Shown here piece by piece: positions 56,468-64,000 of a DNA stretch of 64,000 bases. The position numbers and the translations under genes were made by a program. Every line of letters starts with the position of its first letter. Positions within the stretch are counted from its first letter, which is position 1. This DNA comes from Candidatus Alistipes intestinigallinarum. GTDB taxonomy: Bacteria; Bacteroidota; Bacteroidia; Bacteroidales; Rikenellaceae. Location of the stretch: contig DXDA01000065.1 of assembly GCA_019115745.1 (NCBI GenBank), forward strand, positions 1 through 64,000, in the 5' to 3' direction. The notes below the pieces were generated by a model. That model saw only the letters and a program-made list of their open reading frames with translations. It searched no databases and was not told the DNA's origin.

Positions 56468-59092
56468 ATGAAACGACTCTCCACCCTTCTGGCGGCCCTG
56501 GCCTTCGTACTTCCGGGCGTCGCCGCAGCCGGGAATCCGCAGGCCGATTCCCGGGCCGTCGTCACGGTGCAGAATGCCCGCTTCACCATCCTCACGCCGC
56601 AGCTCATCCGCATGGAGTGGAGCGCCGACGGGAAGTTCGAAGACCGTGCGACACTCGCGTTCGTCAACCGCGAGCTGCCCGTTCCGGAGTTCCGCGTGCG
56701 CGACAGCCGCACGAAAGTGACGATCCAGACCTCGGCCCTGACGCTGACCTACCGCAAAACGGGCAAGTTCACGGCCGAGAACCTGCAGGTGACCTTCACG
56801 CTCAACGGCAAGCCGGTGACCTGGACCCCGGGTCTGGAGGATCCGCAGAACCTCCTGGGAACGACCCGCACGCTGGACGGCTGCGACGGCGACAAGCTCC
56901 GCAACGAACCCATGGAGCAGGGCATCCTCTCGCGTTCGGGCTGGGCCGTGGTCGACGACAGCCGGCGCCATGTCTTCATTCCGACCGATTCGCACTGGAA
57001 GGAGTGGGTCGAGCCGCGCCCGGAAGGCGACCGGCAGGACCTCTACCTCTTCGCCTACGGACACGACTACAAACAGGCGCTGGCCGATTTCCAGCAGATT
57101 GCCGGACGGGCACCGCTGCCGCCGAAATACACCTTCGGCTACTGGTGGAGCCGCTACTGGCAGTATTCGGACAACGAATTCCGGGACCTGATCGGGAAGT
57201 TCCGCCAGATGAACATCCCGATCGACGTGCTGATCGTCGACATGGACTGGCACGAGACCTGGGGGATGCGCCGTCACAACACGCCGCTCGACGAGTACGG
57301 ACAAACGATCGGCTGGACGGGCTACACGTGGCAGAAGGAGCTGTTTCCCTCGCCGGCCAACTTCCTGAAATGGACCGAAACCGAGGATCTCAAGGTGGCG
57401 CTGAACCTCCACCCGGCTTCGGGGATCCAGCCCTACGAGGCCCCCTATGAGGCGTTCGCAGAGGCATACGGCTGGAAGGAGAAGGGCAAGAGCGTCCCGT
57501 TCCACATCGACGACCCGAAGTGGGCCGACGCCTATTTCGACACGGTACTGGGCCCGATGGAGCAGGAGGGTGTCGATTTCTGGTGGCTCGACTGGCAGCA
57601 GTGGCGGGAATCGAAATTCACGCCGGGGCTCTCGAACACCTTCTGGCTGAACCACACCTTCTTCCGCCACGCCGAAGAGAGCCAGCCCGACCAGCGGCCA
57701 TTCATCTACCATCGCTGGGGCGGTCTGGGTTCGCACCGCTACCCGCTGGCCTTCTCGGGCGACACCTTCGCCACGTGGCCGACCCTGGCCTTCCTGCCCT
57801 GGTTCACGGCCACGGCCTCGAACGTCAACTACGGCTACTGGGGCCACGACATCGGCGGCCACCAGTTCCACGGCAACCAGCCCTACACCGACCCGGAGCT
57901 CTACACGCGCTGGCTGCAGTACGGGGTCTTCACGCCGATCTTCAAGACCCACTCCACGAAGGACCCGCGCATCGAGCGTTACATCTGGTCGTTCCCGAAC
58001 CACATGTTCTACATGCGCGACGCCATCTGCCTGCGCTATACGCTGGCACCCTATATCTATAACGCCGCACGCCAGAACTTCGACACGGGCATCGGCATCT
58101 GCCGCCCGCTCTACTACGACTACCCGGAGACCGAGGAGGCCTACAGCAACCGGGAAGAGTTCCTCTTCGGCGACGACATCCTCGCCACGGCGATCACGCA
58201 GCCGGTGGATTCGCTTTCGGGGCTGGCCGAGCGGAAGATCTGGTTCCCGGAGGGCAGCCGCTGGTACGACTGCGCCACGGGGGCGATGTACGACGGCGGA
58301 ACAAGCCGCACGCTGCACTACACCGTGGGTGAGAATCCCTGGTACGCACGCGCCGGAGCGATCCTGCCGATGAACCCCGAGGGGGTACAGAACCTCCAGC
58401 AGCCGTGCGACACGCTGGTTCTGACCTTCATCCCGGGCGGCGACGGGGAGCTGCGCTACTACGAGGACGACGGCATCAGCCAGCGCTACACCACGGAGTT
58501 CGCCACCACGCGGATCACCAAACGCCAGGAGGGTGCCGTCATCCGGGCCGAGATCGCAGCCCGCGAAGGCAGCTACGCCGGAGCCCCGGCCGCCCGCAGC
58601 TACGAACTGCGTTTCCCGGCGACCTTCCCGCCGCAGCGCGTGACGATCAACGGGGTGGAGATCCCCTACTCGCGCTTCCCGAAGGCCGGCGAGTGGACCT
58701 ACGACGCCTACACGCTGGCTCCGGTGATCTACACGGCACCGGAGGCGTGCGACCGTCCGCTGACCGTTGAGCTGACGCTCGACGCCGCGGCGCTCCCGAA
58801 ACAGGAGGCCCTCTACGGCAAGAGCGGCATCTTCAAACGCTGCCTGGACCTCACCGTGGAGTTCAAGCTCGAACAGGGACGTTTCGGGGAGACCTACAAG
58901 TTGCTGCCGCAGGAGTACCTGCGCATTTCGCAGTGCCCGAACTTCATCCTCGAACGCCCGGAGCTGACGCTGGAACTGATTTCGCAATTCGACGAGACCC
59001 GCGCGAAGATGTTCGAGACGACCGACAAGATGGAGATTCTCGGTCCTGCCTTCAAGGAGAAGCTGCACCGGCAGCTCGGCGGCGAGGAGTAA
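56468..59092 (+). CDS. Glycoside hydrolase family 31 protein, secreted
   Basis: Signal peptide; FGYWWSRYWQYSDNEFRDLIGKFRQMNIPIDVLIVDMDWHETWG; GYWGHDIGGHQFHG; FTPIFKTHSTKDPR. Confidence 0.95.
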   Translation: MKRLSTLLAALAFVLPGVAAAGNPQADSRAVVTVQNARFTILTPQLIRMEWSADGKFEDRATLAFVNRELPVPEFRVRDSRTKVTIQTSALTLTYRKTGKFTAENLQVTFTLNGKPVTWTPGLEDPQNLLGTTRTLDGCDGDKLRNEPMEQGILSRSGWAVVDDSRRHVFIPTDSHWKEWVEPRPEGDRQDLYLFAYGHDYKQALADFQQIAGRAPLPPKYTFGYWWSRYWQYSDNEFRDLIGKFRQMNIPIDVLIVDMDWHETWGMRRHNTPLDEYGQTIGWTGYTWQKELFPSPANFLKWTETEDLKVALNLHPASGIQPYEAPYEAFAEAYGWKEKGKSVPFHIDDPKWADAYFDTVLGPMEQEGVDFWWLDWQQWRESKFTPGLSNTFWLNHTFFRHAEESQPDQRPFIYHRWGGLGSHRYPLAFSGDTFATWPTLAFLPWFTATASNVNYGYWGHDIGGHQFHGNQPYTDPELYTRWLQYGVFTPIFKTHSTKDPRIERYIWSFPNHMFYMRDAICLRYTLAPYIYNAARQNFDTGIGICRPLYYDYPETEEAYSNREEFLFGDDILATAITQPVDSLSGLAERKIWFPEGSRWYDCATGAMYDGGTSRTLHYTVGENPWYARAGAILPMNPEGVQNLQQPCDTLVLTFIPGGDGELRYYEDDGISQRYTTEFATTRITKRQEGAVIRAEIAAREGSYAGAPAARSYELRFPATFPPQRVTINGVEIPYSRFPKAGEWTYDAYTLAPVIYTAPEACDRPLTVELTLDAAALPKQEALYGKSGIFKRCLDLTVEFKLEQGRFGETYKLLPQEYLRISQCPNFILERPELTLELISQFDETRAKMFETTDKMEILGPAFKEKLHRQLGGEE

Positions 59093-59230
59093 TCCGCCGG
59101 GGGGGGGTCTCGCCCGTTCTGAAACCTACCCACCGGGCGCTCCGGCCCGGTCAAGGGCACCCTCATCGGGCACTCCAACCCGTTCCGAGAAACCCCTCAT
59201 CGAGAGCCCGTCAGGGCTGCACCCACCAAC

Positions 59231-59262
59231 AAAATTCCCGTCCAGGTTTGGACGGGAATTTT
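59231..59262. terminator. Bidirectional intrinsic terminator
   Basis: AAAATTCCCGTCCA-GGTT-TGGACGGGAATTTT. Confidence 0.85.
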
Positions 59263-59321
59263 TATGTTCCGACCGGGGAATCCGAGATGGCCCAACGGGC
59301 CCGGCAACCAGCGCACAAAGG

Positions 59322-59876
59322 CTACCGCCAACTCCGCCGCAGACGGCTCACGATTCCGGGCGAAGCTCCGGCCGCCTGGGCCTCCACCAGATCCTCCCAA
59401 CACTCGTCGACCCATCCGATGCGGCCGCGGCACACCTTCAGCACCTCCATGGCCCAGACCCGGACGGCCACCTTCGATCCGGGTTCCACGGCCCATTCGG
59501 CCGCCGTTTCGGCGATGCGTTCCAGCACCTCGGGATCGAGGCATACCCGCCGCAGGAGTTCGATCATGATCTTCCTGAAATGGCGCCGGACACTCGGGTC
59601 CGTACAGGCGGGGAAGGCCCGGCGGCAGAAATCCTCCGCAAAGGGCAGGAATGCCGTCCACGACCTCAGAGAGACCCGTTCCAGCACATAGGCGGCCCGG
59701 AAACCGATCTTGCGCCGCTCGGGCTTCGGGAGCGTCCCGAGCCGGTCGTCCGGACCGGCCGCAATCCGATACAGCACCCCGACGGCCTCCGCGGCACACA
59801 CCCGCCGGGCCATTTCGTCGGCAAAATGCTCCTGCCAACGATCCGACAACGCCCCGATCAGCTCCTCCTCGGTCAT
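59322..59876 (-). CDS. Helical-repeat protein of unknown function (possible HEAT-like/DNA-alkylation-repair-like fold)
   Basis: All-helical 184-aa sequence; conserved-looking RRKIGFRAAYVLERVS; coding strand agrees with downstream genes. Confidence 0.6.
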   Translation of the reverse strand: MTEEELIGALSDRWQEHFADEMARRVCAAEAVGVLYRIAAGPDDRLGTLPKPERRKIGFRAAYVLERVSLRSWTAFLPFAEDFCRRAFPACTDPSVRRHFRKIMIELLRRVCLDPEVLERIAETAAEWAVEPGSKVAVRVWAMEVLKVCRGRIGWVDECWEDLVEAQAAGASPGIVSRLRRSWR

Positions 59877-59910
59877 TCCGATACGGTCCGGAGTTTTCCC
59901 CCCCCCTCGT

Positions 59911-60618
59911 TCAGAAGAGTCGCTTCTTCGAGGTCGTGACGACGAAATCCTTCAGGTAGAAGGGCTCGAAATAGGCAATGTCCTCCGTGCGGCCCTCGTC
60001 GAGCGCCTGTTGGGCCAGCCGGGCCAGGCCGCGGGCCGAAGGGGTCACCTCGACGAGTGTTGCACCCGCCAGCAGATCGGCACACTTGCGGGCGCCGTTT
60101 CCGAAGATCACGAACGGACGGCCGTCGTTGCGATACGACGCGAAACTCTCCTCCGTGACCACTTCGGCCGCCACGTCGCTCAGCGCCCTCCCTTCGGTAT
60201 CGAACACCTGGGCGTAGACCTCCATGCGGCGGGCATCGACCATCGGACAGAGCCGGGCTTCGGCCCAGTTGTCGACGGAGATGATCCCGGCCTCGTAATC
60301 CTCGCGGGCCACCTCGACCAGCGCGTCGAGCGACCCGACGGCCAGCAGCGGTTTCTGCAGACCGTAGCAGAGTCCTTTGGCGAACGAAACGCCGATGCGC
60401 AATCCGGTATAGGATCCGGGGCCCTTTCCGACGGCCACGGCATCCAGATCATCGGGGGCGATACCGGTTTCGCGCAGCAGTTCGTCGACGAAAACCCCGA
60501 CCTTGCGGGCGTGGTCGCGCCCCTCGTCGCTCTCACGCAGCGACAGCAACTCGCCATCCTTGGCAATCCCCACGGAGCAGATATCCGTGCCGGTTTCAAT
60601 GCAGAGAATCAATGACAT
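59911..60618 (-). CDS. tsaB: tRNA threonylcarbamoyladenosine biosynthesis protein TsaB
   Basis: LILCIETGTDICSVGIAKDGELL; AVAVGKGPGSYTGLRIGVSFAKGLCYGLQKPLLAVGSL. Confidence 0.94.
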   Translation of the reverse strand: MSLILCIETGTDICSVGIAKDGELLSLRESDEGRDHARKVGVFVDELLRETGIAPDDLDAVAVGKGPGSYTGLRIGVSFAKGLCYGLQKPLLAVGSLDALVEVAREDYEAGIISVDNWAEARLCPMVDARRMEVYAQVFDTEGRALSDVAAEVVTEESFASYRNDGRPFVIFGNGARKCADLLAGATLVEVTPSARGLARLAQQALDEGRTEDIAYFEPFYLKDFVVTTSKKRLF

Positions 60619-60662
60619 ATCTTTTCGTTTTTTGTTTTACCATTTCCGCAGCGTCCGGGGTA

Positions 60663-61460
60663 TTACCTCGACACGTCCGCGCCATCGATCACGCCGAAAT
60701 GCTCCAACGCCCGACGGATCCCGTCGTCGTCGACCGTTGCGGTCACCCAGTCGGCGGCCTGCAGCGCCTCGTCGCACGCCCCGCCCATGGCGACACCCAC
60801 TCCGGCGGCCCGCAGCATCGGAGCGTCGTTGCCACCGTCGCCGAAGGCCATCGCCTCTCCGATCTCGAATCCGCCGCGCGCCGCGAACTCCGCCATTCCG
60901 GTGGCCTTGTCCACGCCGCGGACATTCACGTCGGAGAAGATCGGGCACCAGCGGGTCGCCACCAGCGACGGCAGTTGCTCCATGATGCGCGCCCCGAGTT
61001 GCGGATCGACGTAGAAACACATCTGGCAGCAGTCGCCGCGCTCGAACAGCCGCCGCAGATCGACCGCCTCCGGGACGGGATGAGCGATCATACGGGCCAG
61101 CTCCTCGACGATGGGAGTCACACGGTTCACGAAGATTCCGTCGTTCAGCTCCAGCCCGACGGGGAAATTCCACGCATCGGAGAGCGCCAGGGCGTGTTCG
61201 AAAGCCTCCCGCGGAATCGGATGCCGGACGACGACCCGCCCGTCGCGCAGGACGCATTCGGCGCCGTTGAGCGCCACAACCCCCTCGTAAGGGATCGGCT
61301 CCAGCAGTTCAAGATCCGTCACGGCACGCCCCGTAGCGATGAAGAGCCTTACACCGCGATCATGCGCACGCCGCAGGGCCTCCACGGCCGACGCGGGGAC
61401 CCGGTGGGTTCGGAAGCTGATGAGCGTTCCGTCGACGTCGAGAAAAATGGCTCGAATCAT
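60663..61460 (-). CDS. Cof-type HAD-IIB family hydrolase
   Basis: [60 protein letters not shown]. Confidence 0.93.
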   Translation of the reverse strand: MIRAIFLDVDGTLISFRTHRVPASAVEALRRAHDRGVRLFIATGRAVTDLELLEPIPYEGVVALNGAECVLRDGRVVVRHPIPREAFEHALALSDAWNFPVGLELNDGIFVNRVTPIVEELARMIAHPVPEAVDLRRLFERGDCCQMCFYVDPQLGARIMEQLPSLVATRWCPIFSDVNVRGVDKATGMAEFAARGGFEIGEAMAFGDGGNDAPMLRAAGVGVAMGGACDEALQAADWVTATVDDDGIRRALEHFGVIDGADVSR

Positions 61461-61921
61461 CGCCGGAAGTTTTTCATCGCCTGATCCATCTCGCGGCGGG
61501 CGTCGTTCGCCTTGAGGTACTCGCGCTTGTCGTAGGACTTGCGGCCGCGGGCCAGTCCGATGACGACCTTCACCAGCCCGCGTTCGTTCAAGAAGAGGCG
61601 CAAGCCGACGATCGTCAGTCCGCGGTCCTGCGACGCACGCTGGAGTTTGTCGAGTTCGCGGGCCGTCAGCAGGAGTTTGCGGTCACGGCGCGGGGCGTGG
61701 TTGTTGCACGTTCCCCAGGCATACTCGGCGATATTGACGCCGCGGATCCACAGCTCACCCTTGTCGAAATAGCAGAACGAGTCCACCATCGAGGCCTTGC
61801 CCGCACGGATCGACTTGATCTCGGTTCCGACGAGCACGATGCCCGCAACGTACTCTTCGAGAATCTCATAGTCGAACGTCGCGCGCTTGTTCCGGATATT
61901 TATCTTCTTCTGTTCGTTCAT
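61457..61921 (-). CDS. smpB: SsrA-binding protein
   Basis: [56 protein letters not shown]. Confidence 0.96.
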   Translation of the reverse strand: MNEQKKINIRNKRATFDYEILEEYVAGIVLVGTEIKSIRAGKASMVDSFCYFDKGELWIRGVNIAEYAWGTCNNHAPRRDRKLLLTARELDKLQRASQDRGLTIVGLRLFLNERGLVKVVIGLARGRKSYDKREYLKANDARREMDQAMKNFRR

Positions 61922-62110
61922 ATAGGCAAAAACGGCATACAAATTGCGAAATCTATTCGCGGGGGTGGGAATCGGTCAAGGTAACTAATTCTTTTATCTT
62001 CGATATGTTTTACACATCTTTCTGTTTATTTTCTGTTTGCACACGGTACGCGCAGTGATGCGTGTACGACCCGAGACCCGCCCCCTTTTTTCTGACAACG
62101 CCCATCGGTA

Positions 62111-64000
62111 TCACAGGATCAGACGCTGAAGTTTCCGGGCAATGGCCACCTTCACGCGGTTGTAGTTGTTGAGCCGCTGCACCAGGTCGGACTCCTCCTC
62201 TTCGGAGAGTCCTTCGACGGCGAGCCGGGTCTGCAACTCCTTGATAAGCGACTCGATGACCTTCGACTTGTAGAGCGTCACGGCCTTGGGAACCCCGACG
62301 GCCAGCATCTCGGCATCGCTTTCGACGTGCACCTCCTTGCGTTTCCAGAGTTCGCTGGGAACGTAGTTGTCGTCGGCCGTAAGCAGGTCCACGGCCCGGT
62401 TGCACACCTCGGGGTCGATGTGGTTCAGGAAGAGATGGGCCGGGACCTCGACGCCCGTTCCCAACTGCTCCCACTGCTCGCGGTAGACGGCCATGATCTT
62501 GGCATAGACCGGGTTGCGGAAGACAATCTGATCATCGGACAACTCACTGAAGATGACCTCGGCGACGTTGCAGGGCACCATCGTGCTCCCCTCCTTGAAA
62601 TCGAACGTGCAGTGCCCGTACTTGAGCAGGTACTTGACGATCTCGCGCTCCAGGGCCTCGAAACTGCTCCCGGCCTCGACCTTCGGCGTATACTCCGCCT
62701 CGGGGCGCACGCCCGGATCGGCCTCGCGCTGCCGGACGGCGGCCTGCCGGCGCAGGAAATCGTCCGTTTCGCGGTCTCCGGAGGAGGTGAGGCGCTTGCG
62801 GGCCACCTCCCCGATGAGGATCTGCTCGTCGATATCCATGGTCCGCGCACACTCCTTGATGTAGACCGAGCGCTGAATCGAATCGGGGATCTGCGCGATG
62901 GACTGCACCATGTCGCCGATCAGCGCGGCCTTTTTGATCGGATCGCCCTGCGCATCCTTCAACAGCAGCCGGGCCTTGAACTCCAGGAAGTCCTGCTCGT
63001 TGGCACGAATGTACTCCTGGACCTCGGCGGCGGAGTGGCTTCGGGCGAACGAGTCGGGGTCCTCGGGTTCGGGCAGCAGCACCACGCGGACATTCATCCC
63101 CTCCTTGAGAATCATGTCGATACCGCGCAGTGAGGCGTGAATGCCGGCCGAATCGCCGTCGTAGATCACGGTGATGTTCTTGGTGAAGCGTCCCAGCAGC
63201 CGGATCTGCTCCGTGGTGAGCGACGTGCCGGAGGAGGCGACGACATTCTCGATCCCGGCCTGGTGCATGGAGATCACGTCGAGATACCCCTCGACCATGA
63301 TGGCGAAATTGAGCTGCTGGATGGCCTTCTTGGCGAAGTAGAGGCCGTAGAGTTCGCGCTTCTTGCTGTAGATCTCGCTCTCGGGGGAGTTCTGGTATTT
63401 GGCGACCTGCTTGTCGGTGCGCAGGGTGCGGCCTCCGAAGGCGACGATCCGTCCCGAGATGTTGTGCACGGGGAAGATCACGCGGTCGCGGAAGCGGTCG
63501 TAGAGCCCCCCGTTTCGCTCGCTCACCAGCGAGAGTCCCGTCGAGAGGAGGAACTCCTGCTTGTACCCGGCCGCGAGGGCATCCTGCGACATGCGGTCGC
63601 CCTTCGAGGGGCAGAATCCGAGCCCGAATTTTTTGATCGTGGCGTCGGTCAGGCCTCGTTTCTGGCGGAAGTAGGACAACCCGACGTTGATTCCCTCGCT
63701 GTCGCGGTGGAGGAAGTTGGCGAAATAGTCGGCGGCCCAACTGTTGAGGGCGAACATCGACTCGCGGTCGTCGTTGCGGCGGAGCTCCTCTTCGGAGAGG
63801 GCCTCCTCGTGGACCTCGATTCCGTAGCGTTTGGCCACCATCTTGAGGGCCTCGGGATAGCTGACCGACTCCTGCTCCATGACGAAGGTGACGGCATTTC
63901 CGCCCTTTCCGCATCCGAAACACTTGTAGACGCCCTTCGAGGGGGATACGACGAACGAGGGGGTCTTTTCGTTGTGGAACGGACAGCAGGCGACATAGTT
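62111..64000 (-). CDS. dnaG: DNA primase, truncated at window edge
   Basis: Zinc-ribbon NYVACCPFHNEKTPSFVVSPSKGVYKCFGCGKGGNAVTFVM read through to the edge; Toprim VEGYLDVISMHQAGIENVVASSGTSLT; IYDGDSAGIHASLRG. Confidence 0.97.
   Translation of the reverse strand, partial: NYVACCPFHNEKTPSFVVSPSKGVYKCFGCGKGGNAVTFVMEQESVSYPEALKMVAKRYGIEVHEEALSEEELRRNDDRESMFALNSWAADYFANFLHRDSEGINVGLSYFRQKRGLTDATIKKFGLGFCPSKGDRMSQDALAAGYKQEFLLSTGLSLVSERNGGLYDRFRDRVIFPVHNISGRIVAFGGRTLRTDKQVAKYQNSPESEIYSKKRELYGLYFAKKAIQQLNFAIMVEGYLDVISMHQAGIENVVASSGTSLTTEQIRLLGRFTKNITVIYDGDSAGIHASLRGIDMILKEGMNVRVVLLPEPEDPDSFARSHSAAEVQEYIRANEQDFLEFKARLLLKDAQGDPIKKAALIGDMVQSIAQIPDSIQRSVYIKECARTMDIDEQILIGEVARKRLTSSGDRETDDFLRRQAAVRQREADPGVRPEAEYTPKVEAGSSFEALEREIVKYLLKYGHCTFDFKEGSTMVPCNVAEVIFSELSDDQIVFRNPVYAKIMAVYREQWEQLGTGVEVPAHLFLNHIDPEVCNRAVDLLTADDNYVPSELWKRKEVHVESDAEMLAVGVPKAVTLYKSKVIESLIKELQTRLAVEGLSEEEESDLVQRLNNYNRVKVAIARKLQRLIL

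Noticed and set aside
56459-59068. 869-aa antisense ORF spanning the whole GH31 gene
   Set aside because: Opposite-frame shadow of a GC-rich gene: low-complexity Arg/Val/Gly-rich translation, no domain, no independent promoter.
62041-62078. Hairpin-like TACGCGCA-GTGA-TGCGTGTA between smpB and dnaG
   Set aside because: Short imperfect stem without a clear U-tract or conserved context; insufficient to call a terminator or RNA element.
1-64000. Mobile elements, phage, toxin-antitoxin or defence systems
   Set aside because: No transposase, integrase, restriction or toxin-like ORF was recognised on either strand.

Overview
The window is about 64 kb of a GC-rich Bacteroidota chromosome. Codon usage, TAnnTTTG promoters and multiple SusC/SusD pairs fit an Alistipes-like gut commensal, but the genus is inferred. 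The main blocks are: (1) 0.2-16.6 kb, a complete sialic-acid utilisation operon: neuraminate lyase, fimbrillin/FISUMP-like lipoprotein, AGE epimerase, sialidase, SusC, SusD, a sialidase fused to a NanM-like mutarotase, a NanT-like MFS transporter, and a two-domain SGNH sialate O-acetylesterase. (2) 16.7-25.1 kb, an L-rhamnose locus: GH78 rhamnosidase and AraC regulator divergent from rhaB-rhaA-rhaT-rhaD. (3) 25.2-27.6 kb, a two-gene DUF4465 lipoprotein operon behind a clear cobalamin riboswitch, with no adjacent transporter. (4) 27.7-35.5 kb, fabD, a ROK regulator, a GNAT, galK, and a glycerophosphodiester/glycerol-3-phosphate cluster (GDPD, DeoR-type regulator, GlpT) with a perfect inverted repeat at the glpT promoter. 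(5) 35.7-48.8 kb, an ECF sigma/FecR-controlled SusC/SusD locus with DUF4843, PKD-like, two TlpA/DUF4369 thioredoxin-fold lipoproteins and an accessory lipoprotein; the SusC start region carries a G9 tract. (6) 48.8-64 kb, mostly housekeeping genes (YgjP-like protease, DUF4153, RlmB, ABC-F, Rpe, RmuC, GH31, TsaB, HAD, SmpB, DnaG truncated at the edge). I saw no rRNA, tRNA, CRISPR array or transposase. The most promising leads are the riboswitch-controlled DUF4465 pair, the sialidase-mutarotase fusion, and the sigma/FecR SusCD-thioredoxin locus. All family assignments come from reading the translated sequences, not from database searches.
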